This document shows, in pieces, positions 1 to 4,648 of a stretch of 5,499 bases of DNA. This stretch comes from CF-113 sp035716135. GTDB taxonomy: Bacteria; Chloroflexota; Ktedonobacteria; Ktedonobacterales; Ktedonobacteraceae. A model generated the notes under the pieces. That model was not told the origin of the DNA. It searched no databases and saw only the letters and a list, made by a program, of their open reading frames with translations. The translations under genes were made by a program, and so were the position numbers. Position 1 is the stretch's first letter. Each line of letters starts with the position of its first letter. The stretch lies in NCBI GenBank assembly GCA_035716135.1, contig DASTKD010000681.1, positions 1 to 5,499 on the forward strand. Direction: 5' to 3'.

Positions 1-1
1 C

Positions 2-565
2 GGCACCTACCAGTCAGCTTGCACCGCGCGCGATAGCTTGCCCGCAAGCGCCGGGCATGTGCCTATCGAGGTGATCGACTCAAAAAGCATCAGCGTCGGC
101 ATGTCGCGCGCGATTATACTGGCGGCGGAACAGGCGCGTCAGGGTCTGGAGCTGGAAGAGATCAAAACGCGCGCGCTCGATCAGCTTGCGCGCACGCACA
201 TTCTGGCGGTACTCGACACGCTCGAATACGTCAAACGCGGCGGGCGCATTGGCGGCGCGCGGGCGCTGCTGGGCAACATGTTGAGCGTCAAGCCCATTAT
301 CGCCCTGAAAGATGGTGAAGTCGTCCCGGTAGAACAGCCGCGCACGCGCAGCAAAGCCTATGCGCGAGTCGCGCAACTGCTGGCCGAAAAGGGCAGGATA
401 GAACATGTCTCCATTGCCGAGGCTAGCGCGGACGTAGGCCAGCAACTGGCCGAGGTTATTAAAACCACCTACCACGGTGATCTTCCCATCTACCAGCTGG
501 GAGCCTCACTGGGAACGCACACGGGGCCAGGCACAGCCGCCATTGCCTACGTGGTGGCATCATAA
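2..565 (+). CDS. DegV family protein, C-terminal part (5' end outside window)
   Basis: The reading frame is open from base 2 to the TAA at 563-565, and the translation upstream of the first Met-like codon (GTYQSACTARDSLPASAG) still reads as family sequence, so the gene begins outside the window. About 187 residues are present; DegV proteins are usually about 280, so the N-terminal third is missing. Recognisable family blocks are VEVIDSKSIS-like EVIDSKSISVG near the start, DTLEYVKRGGRIGGA followed by LLGNMLSVKPI in the middle, and a C-terminal GASLGTHTGPGTAAIAY with the conserved His-x-Gly-Pro-Gly. DegV/FakB proteins bind a fatty acid in the cytoplasm and, in Firmicutes, present it to the kinase FakA; that partner is not visible here, so the role in lipid metabolism is inferred from the family only. 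The next gene starts 10 bp downstream on the same strand, suggesting an operon. Confidence 0.9.
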   Translation, partial: GTYQSACTARDSLPASAGHVPIEVIDSKSISVGMSRAIILAAEQARQGLELEEIKTRALDQLARTHILAVLDTLEYVKRGGRIGGARALLGNMLSVKPIIALKDGEVVPVEQPRTRSKAYARVAQLLAEKGRIEHVSIAEASADVGQQLAEVIKTTYHGDLPIYQLGASLGTHTGPGTAAIAYVVAS

Positions 566-569
566 GGGG
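564..569 (+). promoter_or_regulatory. Ribosome binding site for the CxxC-rich gene
   Basis: AAGGGG overlaps the last two bases of the DegV stop codon and lies 6 nt before the ATG at 576. It decides the start of the next gene: the longer open frame beginning at 477 lies inside the DegV gene and has no such site. The overlap with the stop codon favours translational coupling. Confidence 0.7.
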
Positions 570-575
570 ATAAAT

Positions 576-1343
576 ATGTCACAAAACTATGTGGTACCGA
601 ACATTTATTCGGATATGAGCAATCAATCGCAGGGGTACTTTGCTTTCCGCTTCACCTGCGAAATTTGCCGCTGGCAAATCGATTCGATGCCTATTCGCTC
701 AACGGTCAGCACGGCGACGAATGTGATGGATATCGGCGTCGGGCTGCTCGGCGGCTTCTGGGGACGCGCGGCTGAGGCGGGCGAGCAGATTTACGGCTCC
801 AAATGGCATCAGGAGCAGGCGGGAGCTTTGCAAAAATCCTGGGCATCGGTGCAGCACGAATTTCATCTTTGCCCCAAATGTCACCTGACTGTTTGTATGC
901 GTTGCTATAATCCTAAGCTGAACCTTTGCACGCGCTGCGCCCCCGATCTCAAGGCCGATGGTGCCAGTTTCCAGCATGAGATGAATGTCGAAGCCCAGCG
1001 CCAGCAGATTCAACAGAGCTACCAGACTCCGCAATTCAATGTCGGCGCGATCCCCTCCGCCGTCACACCGGACCTGGTGAGGCCGCCGCAACAGCCACAG
1101 ATTCAGCCGCCGCCAGCCAGCGCCAGCAATCCATTAGCTGGCACGCGCTTCGATACGCCCGGTTATCCAAAAGAAGTGATGTGTCCTACCTGCCGCCACA
1201 TGGGTCCGCCGGGCAAATTTTGCCAGGATTGCGGCACAAAGCTGCCCTTGCCCGATCTCTTCTGTCCCAGTTGCGCTGAAAAAGTCGAGCCTGGCGCGCG
1301 CTTCTGCCAGGAATGCGGCGCGAAACTGCAGCAGGCCACGTAG
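576..1343 (+). CDS. Zinc-ribbon protein with eight CxxC pairs, function unknown
   Basis: This encodes 255 residues, starting at the ATG that follows AAGGGG. Eight CxxC pairs are visible: C28/C31, C99/C102, C107/C110, C118/C121, C203/C206, C216/C219, C230/C233 and C244/C247, enough for four zinc sites. The last four pairs (residues 203-247) form a typical double zinc ribbon with the repeated FCQDCG.KL / FCQECGAKL pattern. The middle pairs (99-121) form a compact Cys cluster, and the first pair may be completed by one of them. Residues about 50-69 are Gly-rich and hydrophobic (VMDIGVGLLGG), too short and mixed for a sure membrane helix. Residues about 148-190 are a Pro/Gln-rich, probably disordered linker. 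Double zinc ribbons commonly mediate protein or nucleic acid contacts; no enzyme domain is seen. It probably shares a transcript with the DegV gene. I do not recognise the N-terminal half. Confidence 0.85.
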   Translation: MSQNYVVPNIYSDMSNQSQGYFAFRFTCEICRWQIDSMPIRSTVSTATNVMDIGVGLLGGFWGRAAEAGEQIYGSKWHQEQAGALQKSWASVQHEFHLCPKCHLTVCMRCYNPKLNLCTRCAPDLKADGASFQHEMNVEAQRQQIQQSYQTPQFNVGAIPSAVTPDLVRPPQQPQIQPPPASASNPLAGTRFDTPGYPKEVMCPTCRHMGPPGKFCQDCGTKLPLPDLFCPSCAEKVEPGARFCQECGAKLQQAT

Positions 1344-1346
1344 ACA

Positions 1347-1376
1347 TTGCGCCCTATCTAGACTTTCCCGGCGCAA
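1347..1376 (+). other. Small inverted repeat after the CxxC-rich gene
   Basis: TTGCGCC (1347-1353) pairs with GGCGCAA (1370-1376) across a 16-nt loop, just after the TAG stop. There is no T-run, so it is not a terminator on its own. It precedes the stronger hairpin at 1381 and may simply protect or shape the 3' end of the transcript. Confidence 0.3.
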
Positions 1377-1380
1377 CCAG

Positions 1381-1410
1381 ACATGGCGACCCTTGCGGTC
1401 GCCATGTTTT
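1381..1410 (+). terminator. Rho-independent terminator of the DegV/CxxC operon
   Basis: ACATGGCGACC (1381-1391) pairs perfectly with GGTCGCCATGT (1397-1407) around the 5-nt loop CTTGC, and the stem runs into TTTT at 1407-1410. It lies 37 bp after the stop of the CxxC-rich gene. The T-run is short, but stem and position fit a terminator. The 3' arm and T-run are repeated immediately downstream. Confidence 0.75.
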
Positions 1411-1431
1411 CCCTTGCGGTCGCCATGTTTT
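1390..1431 (+). repeat. Tandem duplication (2 x 21 bp) of the terminator 3' half
   Basis: Bases 1390-1410 and 1411-1431 are identical 21-bp units, each made of CCCTTGC, then GGTCGCCATG, then a TTTT run. The unit covers the loop, the 3' stem arm and the T-run of the terminator, so the single 5' arm (1381-1391) can pair with either copy. This looks like a slippage duplication. Confidence 0.85.
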
Positions 1432-1476
1432 AAGCGTGTGACTTTTGCAATGCACTATGCCCTTACCAATTTGCCA

Positions 1477-1506
1477 TTGACGTACCAACATGTATCAAGT
1501 TACAAT
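1477..1506 (+). promoter_or_regulatory. Sigma70-type promoter for the 81-aa/134-aa gene pair
   Basis: TTGACG (1477-1482) and TACAAT (1501-1506) each match the -35 and -10 consensus at five of six bases and are separated by 18 bp. The pair lies downstream of the terminator of the previous operon and upstream of the next gene on the same strand. Transcription would start near 1513, giving a leader of about 180 nt. Confidence 0.6.
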
Positions 1507-1693
1507 AGGAGTAAGCAAGCTGGTTCTTGCCGGATTAGATGAAACTAACCACGAGAATCAGACGTGATTGAAGTACAGGCGCTTGTAAAGTGAGTACCAG
1601 TTTCTGTTACCACGTAGTTCGTTTATTACCTGATGAATGGTCTAGTGTTCGTGAAAAAGCCCCCCCGGCTTTGAAAACGAAGGAGGAACGACT
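1507..1693 (+). other. Long 5' leader with a hairpin next to the ribosome site
   Basis: This noncoding stretch follows the promoter. Near its start GCAAG (1515-1519) can pair with CTTGC (1526-1530). Near its end AAAGCC (1656-1661) can pair with GGCTTT (1667-1672) around a C5 loop, and the helix can be extended by TTCGT (1648-1652) with ACGAA (1677-1681), whose last base is the first A of the AGGAGG ribosome site. The run of seven C at 1660-1666 is unusual. I recognise no riboswitch or T-box class. A 10-codon frame from ATG 1539 has no ribosome site and is not called. Confidence 0.4.
1681..1686 (+). promoter_or_regulatory. Ribosome binding site AGGAGG for the 81-aa protein
   Basis: A perfect AGGAGG lies 7 nt before the GTG at 1694. 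The in-frame ATG at 1700 would be 13 nt away, so the GTG is the preferred start. Confidence 0.8.
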
Positions 1694-1939
1694 GTGGGCA
1701 TGTTACGGGTGATGTCGCGGCGCGGTGATGACCGTGTCAACTGGGATCAGCAGAAAGTGTTAGGGGGCGACCTCGAAGCAATGGCTGCTGTCCGCGAGGC
1801 GGAACGTATCTTTGCGCAGGAACGCGCCAAAGGAGCCACCGCTTTTCGCGTAGAGCCTGGTAAACCGATACAGCGCATCGACACATTTGATGAGACCGCC
1901 GAGCAGATAGTTCTAGTTCCGCGAGTTGTTGGCGGATAA
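1694..1939 (+). CDS. Small conserved-looking protein ending in Val-Val-Gly-Gly, function unknown
   Basis: This encodes 81 residues from a GTG start with a perfect AGGAGG site; an in-frame ATG lies two codons later. There is no signal peptide, membrane segment or cysteine, so it is probably cytosolic. Reading for secondary structure: a possible beta hairpin at about 3-18 (MLRVMSRRGDDRVNWD), one clear amphipathic helix at about 26-46, a strand at about 48-54 (ATAFRVE), a turn at PGKP, and a final strand at about 70-77 (EQIVLVP) running into the end RVVGG. This beta-beta-alpha-beta-beta order and a Gly-Gly directly before the stop are features of beta-grasp carriers such as MoaD, ThiS and ubiquitin. 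That similarity is my inference; no motif proves it and no E1-like gene is in the window. It is followed 5 bp later by a membrane-anchored small protein, likely co-transcribed. Confidence 0.8.
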   Translation: MGMLRVMSRRGDDRVNWDQQKVLGGDLEAMAAVREAERIFAQERAKGATAFRVEPGKPIQRIDTFDETAEQIVLVPRVVGG

Positions 1940-1944
1940 TATTC

Positions 1945-2349
1945 ATGACTCAGCAGGTGCTAACGACACTTGGTTGGGTAGTTCTAGCGCTCGCCATCTC
2001 TCCCATGTTATGGTTGCTTTTCCAGCCATATTTTAAGGGGTTATCCCCTGCTGAGCGGCGGGCGGCCAGCCTTTTGCGTGATATGCTCACTGCCGAGCAA
2101 TGTCGCCAGCTTGTCTGGCGTGGCTACCTGGAAATACCGAGTCCGTCAACCTCCCAGCGCGTCTATCGCGTGCCGCGCGCGAAAGGCTATGTGCAGGTGC
2201 TTGAGCATGGCCGCGCGGTTATGCGCCTGTGTATTCAACCCGTTGAGTGTTTGCCAGATGCCGATGTGGTTGTGTTTCACAAACTCATGATCGAGGCCAA
2301 CGAGGAATTTTACCTCCAGAAGGCCAATAAGTACCTGTGCGTTGACTGA
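1945..2349 (+). CDS. Small protein with N-terminal membrane helix, function unknown
   Basis: This encodes 134 residues, starting at an ATG 5 bp after the stop of the GG-ending gene. Only a weak GGCGGA ribosome site (1931-1936) lies inside that gene, so translation is probably coupled. Residues about 7-27 form one hydrophobic helix (WVVLALAISPMLWLLF), followed by a basic/polar segment (KGLSPAERRA), suggesting a single-pass membrane protein with a soluble domain of about 95 residues. That domain has a helix (LLRDMLTAEQCRQLV), a GYLEIPS turn, short strands (RVYRVPRAKGYVQVLEHG and RAVMRLCIQPVE), then a C-terminal helical stretch (VVVFHKLMIEANEEFYLQKANKYL). Cysteines 53, 96, 102 and 132 are not arranged as CxxC. 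I do not recognise a family. Sharing a promoter with the 81-aa protein suggests they act together. Confidence 0.8.
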   Translation: MTQQVLTTLGWVVLALAISPMLWLLFQPYFKGLSPAERRAASLLRDMLTAEQCRQLVWRGYLEIPSPSTSQRVYRVPRAKGYVQVLEHGRAVMRLCIQPVECLPDADVVVFHKLMIEANEEFYLQKANKYLCVD

Positions 2350-2420
2350 ATAGATGGCATGAACGGATGCGCGGCACACCCTTGCAAGGGGGTGCCGCGC
2401 ATCCGTTCATGCCATCTATT
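2349..2420. repeat. Long palindrome between convergent genes (possible bidirectional terminator)
   Basis: Bases 2349-2377 pair with 2392-2420 without any mismatch (29 bp), then after an A.G mismatch CCCT (2379-2382) pairs with AGGG (2387-2390) around TGCA. The left end includes the last base of the TGA stop of the plus-strand gene, and the right end includes the whole TAG stop of the DUF3090 gene. Neither side has a T-run, so it is not a classical Rho-independent terminator, but a hairpin this strong at a convergent junction may stop transcription or protect both mRNA ends. It could also be a small dispersed palindromic element that landed here. Confidence 0.85.
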
Positions 2421-3015
2421 CGTCGTCGTCGTCTACCTCATCATCTTCTATCAGGTCTTGCAAGACCTCTGTGTGGCCGTTTTGCCGCACGCAGGCGTGC
2501 GGCCCACCATCCAGAGGCATGTTGCAGAGGGGACACACGGGGCGTCCGCTCGTCACCAGCACGTCGATAACGCTGGTCAGGGCTTGCGCCTGCTGCATGG
2601 TGAAAAAGATGGAAACCGCTTCGTCTTCACGGATGATCGCGCGTGGCTCCTGGCCGCGCTCCAGCAAGATTTCGATGGGGGCCGCGATGAGGGCGAGCAA
2701 GGTGCGGCTTTCATCGTATCCAATGCGAAGTTGGCCGACCTGGAACTCAAAGGTAGGCCGGGTGGGGAAGCTGGCAGGCATCCCCTCTAGCGCCGGTTTT
2801 GGTCCGGCCTGGGCAACGGTGCGCAGCACATTACCCTCGGTGATCTGCGCCAGGACGCGATCAAGCGCGAGCGCGAGCCTGTTAAGCTGCTCTTTCTCCA
2901 TCCACATGATAACCGAGCGCGTCCCCACCTGGGCATAAAGGCGGAAGCGACGCTGACCCGGCCCACCGACCGCCTCGGCTCCCAGTGTATTTACATGACC
3001 CAGGTCTGTACTCAT
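2416..3015 (-). CDS. DUF3090 family protein
   Basis: This encodes 199 residues. The ATG at 3015 is chosen because AGGAGG lies 9 nt upstream; the longer frame starting at GTG 3033 would place that ribosome site inside the gene. Family features: GGPGQRRFRLYAQ near residues 17-29, a helix with WMEKEQLNRLALALDRVL (39-55), FQVGQLRIGYDE (91-102), and the C-terminal metal-ribbon-like signature with C161, C164, H173, C175 and H181 (PLC...G.H.C...NGH). Function is unknown. In Actinobacteria this family is, to my knowledge, often found near a histidine-phosphatase gene, which is not present here. The protein ends in an acidic tail (EDDEVDDDDE) encoded by a run of GTC triplets on the plus strand. A 48-bp gap separates it from the dehydrogenase gene, so they may share a transcript. 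Confidence 0.88.
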   Translation of the reverse strand: MSTDLGHVNTLGAEAVGGPGQRRFRLYAQVGTRSVIMWMEKEQLNRLALALDRVLAQITEGNVLRTVAQAGPKPALEGMPASFPTRPTFEFQVGQLRIGYDESRTLLALIAAPIEILLERGQEPRAIIREDEAVSIFFTMQQAQALTSVIDVLVTSGRPVCPLCNMPLDGGPHACVRQNGHTEVLQDLIEDDEVDDDDE

Positions 3016-3024
3016 AGCGAAATG

Positions 3025-3030
3025 CCTCCT
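3025..3030 (-). promoter_or_regulatory. Ribosome binding site for the DUF3090 gene
   Basis: AGGAGG on the minus strand lies 9 nt before the ATG ending at 3015 and fixes the start of the gene. Just upstream on the minus strand is a small hairpin, CTACAT (3033-3038) with ATGTAG (3043-3048) around a 4-nt loop, which lies 2 nt from the site. Confidence 0.75.
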
Positions 3031-3063
3031 CACTACATAGAAATGTAGGGACTCACCCCTGAT

Positions 3064-4044
3064 CTAATAGCCTCGTGCCGGGTCATAGCGGTTAAGCAAT
3101 GCTTCCCCGGCGCGGAAGCGGCGTATATTCTCAGCGAACAGTTCGGCCAGGCGTTCCTCATAGTGGACGCTGTGGCCGGAGATATGCGGTGTCAGGATCA
3201 CATTGGGCATCGAATAAAGCGGGCTGGTGGCGGGCAACGGCTCCTCTTCGGTCACATCCAGCCCCGCGCCCATGATCCATTCCTCTTGCAGGGCGCGAAT
3301 GAGCGCCTGCTCGTCGATGATGCGCCCGCGCGCGATATTGACAAGATAGGCATTGAAGCGCATGGCTCGCAGTTCCGCCTCGCCGATCATCTTTTCGGTA
3401 GCAGGCGTGAGAGGCACAGCCAGCACGACGTAATCGCTCTGGCCGAGCAGTTCGTGTAATTGCTCCCGCGTATAAAACGTATCCACGTCGGGATCAACCT
3501 GTCCCGTTGCCGGTTGGGAGTGGCGCATACCGATCACGCGCATCCCGAAGGCGTGACCCAGCCTGGCGATTTGCCGCCCAATGCTGCCCACGCCCACGAT
3601 GCCCAGCGTCTGGCCGATCAATTCGCGGCGACCAAGTTTATACCAGCTCGCGCTGCGCGCCCAGATATGCTGGTTCTGGAGGCGCACCATCTGCGGCCAG
3701 TTCCAGTTAAACATCAGCATACTGCCGAAAACATATTCGCAAATGGTGGTAGCATGAATGCCCGATGCCGACGTAATGATGATTTCGCTACCCGGTTCGA
3801 GTAATCCCTTAGGTTTCAACGAATCCAGCCCCGCGCCGGGAACTTGCAGCCAGCGCAGCCGGGGCGCAACCTCGCGTAAATTAGCAGGAATATCATAGCT
3901 GCACAGCGCCTCGGCCTCAGCCAGCGCGCCCGCCAGGTCATCAGGGGTAGCGAAGGTGATGGGCGCGCCCGCCGCCTTGCTGAGCGCCTGCTCGGAAGCT
4001 GCCGAAAAACGAAAGGTACTTACCACATTAAGATGAGTAGACAC
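3064..4044 (-). CDS. D-isomer-specific 2-hydroxyacid dehydrogenase
   Basis: This encodes 326 residues, the usual size for the family. It is a cytosolic NAD(P)-dependent enzyme interconverting a 2-keto acid and a D-2-hydroxy acid; the exact substrate (for example glyoxylate or hydroxypyruvate) cannot be read from sequence. The substrate-binding domain spans residues 1 to about 100 and the C-terminal tail; the nucleotide domain is in between. Visible motifs: GIVGVGSIG with G151-x-G153-x-x-G156, NIARG with catalytic R239, the GLDVTEEEPLP block with E268, and TPHISG with H287. The spacing R-to-E of 29 matches well-studied members, so the triad is intact. The start is a GTG preceded at 10 nt by AAGGAG; an in-frame stop lies two codons upstream, so no longer start exists. 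The gene is upstream of the DUF3090 gene on the same strand and may be co-transcribed with it. Confidence 0.93.
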   Translation of the reverse strand: MSTHLNVVSTFRFSAASEQALSKAAGAPITFATPDDLAGALAEAEALCSYDIPANLREVAPRLRWLQVPGAGLDSLKPKGLLEPGSEIIITSASGIHATTICEYVFGSMLMFNWNWPQMVRLQNQHIWARSASWYKLGRRELIGQTLGIVGVGSIGRQIARLGHAFGMRVIGMRHSQPATGQVDPDVDTFYTREQLHELLGQSDYVVLAVPLTPATEKMIGEAELRAMRFNAYLVNIARGRIIDEQALIRALQEEWIMGAGLDVTEEEPLPATSPLYSMPNVILTPHISGHSVHYEERLAELFAENIRRFRAGEALLNRYDPARGY

Positions 4045-4054
4045 AATTCAAGAA

Positions 4055-4060
4055 CTCCTT
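4055..4060 (-). promoter_or_regulatory. Ribosome binding site for the dehydrogenase gene
   Basis: AAGGAG on the minus strand lies 10 nt before the GTG start at 4044. No other start with a ribosome site is nearby, and no convincing promoter for this gene was found upstream of it. Confidence 0.7.
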
Positions 4061-4083
4061 GCACTGGATTTTGTTGTAGTTGG

Positions 4084-4137
4084 AGGGGCCGGACGCCCAC
4101 AAGGGGCGTCCCTACACGCCTGGAGGACCCCGCCCCT
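4084..4137. repeat. GC-rich nested hairpin, probable dispersed repeat
   Basis: GGACGCCC (4091-4098) pairs with GGGCGTCC (4104-4111) around ACAAG, and an outer AGGGGC (4084-4089) can pair with GCCCCT (4132-4137), giving a two-level structure. On the minus strand the inner hairpin reads GGACGCCC-CTTGT-GGGCGTCC, with the same type of apex as the hairpin at 1381. Its composition contrasts with the AT-rich flank. Copy number cannot be judged from one window. Confidence 0.6.
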
Positions 4138-4331
4138 ACCGAATATCCCCGGTGTATTTTTGATGGTTTATTATTGCACCTCTGTCAGATATATGCTGCA
4201 ACGTTCGTTACTGTAGTCTATCCGATATATGGGGCATGTGGCAAGTTTTCTCCTCGTGATACCTTCGTGTCCAATTAACGATACGGATGCGACTGGTGGA
4301 AACCGGGATGGTTTGTTACGTTCTTTAGTAA

Positions 4332-4337
4332 TATAAT
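4332..4337 (+). promoter_or_regulatory. Possible -10 box in the divergent gap
   Basis: A perfect TATAAT hexamer occurs in plus orientation about 310 bp before the hydrolase start. No good -35 element is found at 15-19 bp upstream, and the palindrome at 4434-4501 would lie in the leader, so this is only a candidate. Confidence 0.2.
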
Positions 4338-4433
4338 GGTCATATCTCATTTTTCATCCACATAAAATGGTAAGGATTGGCGTCTATTTGCCGATAGTGT
4401 TGGGTAGAGTGAAACAGAAACCAGGACAGGCTG

Positions 4434-4501
4434 AGATCCTTCGCTGCGCTCAGGATGACAGGGCTGGTTGGAGTTGTCACCCTGAGCGCAGCGAAGGGTC
4501 T
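4434..4501. repeat. 27-bp imperfect inverted repeat, probable dispersed palindromic element
   Basis: Bases 4434-4460 pair with 4475-4501: 25 Watson-Crick pairs, one G.T pair (4437/4498) and one A.C mismatch (4455/4480), with a 14-nt loop. The core is CCTTCGCTGCGCTCAGG and its complement. There is no T-run. From general knowledge, palindromes with this core recur in intergenic DNA of several environmental bacteria, so a dispersed element is more likely than a gene-specific terminator or operator. Confidence 0.8.
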
Positions 4502-4634
4502 AACTGCCAATTGTCCTAATCAGGGGCGAGAATGTGCAGTTACACGCGCTGTCACGTTTGAACATTTAGATGTTTCTCTATGAAAAAAGTGTATATCAAT
4601 CAAAGCAGGCAATCATCATCGATTGCTCATGTCC

Positions 4635-4640
4635 AGGGAG
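4635..4640 (+). promoter_or_regulatory. Ribosome binding site for the glycoside hydrolase
   Basis: AGGGAG lies 8 nt before the ATG at 4649. The alternative in-frame ATG at 4580 would add 23 residues but has no purine-rich site before it, so 4649 is preferred. Confidence 0.6.
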
Positions 4641-4648
4641 TGGGTCGC

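Larger units (their letters stand above)
4045..4648. other. 604-bp divergent intergenic region with two palindromes
   Basis: This gap separates the minus-strand dehydrogenase from the plus-strand glycoside hydrolase. It holds a GC-rich hairpin cluster at 4084-4137 and a long imperfect palindrome at 4434-4501; the DNA between (about 4140-4420 and 4502-4630) is AT-richer and shows no convincing gene. An 81-codon frame at 4033-4278 overlaps the dehydrogenase start and crosses the repeat, so it is not called. Promoters for both flanking genes should lie here. Confidence 0.6.

Noticed and set aside
477..575. Longer start for the CxxC-rich gene at 477
   Set aside because: It lies inside the DegV coding region in another frame, lacks a ribosome site, and its extra residues look unlike the rest; the ATG at 576 follows AAGGGG.
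1381..1431. CRISPR-like repeat
   Set aside because: Two directly adjacent 21-bp copies without spacers are a tandem duplication, not an array.
1539..1571. Ten-codon leader peptide (MKLTTRIRRD) in the 5' leader
   Set aside because: There is no ribosome site before the ATG and no run of regulatory codons or attenuator structure after it.
1694..1939. Calling the 81-aa protein MoaD or ThiS
   Set aside because: Only the Gly-Gly end and the predicted order of structure match; the characteristic body sequence and the cofactor-pathway neighbours are missing.
2359..2938. Plus-strand open frames opposite the DUF3090 gene
   Set aside because: They are antisense shadows of a gene with clear family motifs; GC-rich coding DNA often leaves such frames open.
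4170..4201. Minus-strand promoter for the dehydrogenase (TTGCAG ... AATAAT)
   Set aside because: The spacing is 20 bp and the -10 box lacks the key first T, so it is too weak to call.
4033..4278. 81-codon plus-strand open frame in the divergent gap
   Set aside because: It overlaps the dehydrogenase start, crosses a palindromic repeat, has no ribosome site, and its translation looks random.
4580..4648. Upstream ATG start at 4580 for the glycoside hydrolase
   Set aside because: It is in frame, but has no purine-rich ribosome site, whereas the ATG at 4649 has AGGGAG at 8 nt. It cannot be excluded fully.
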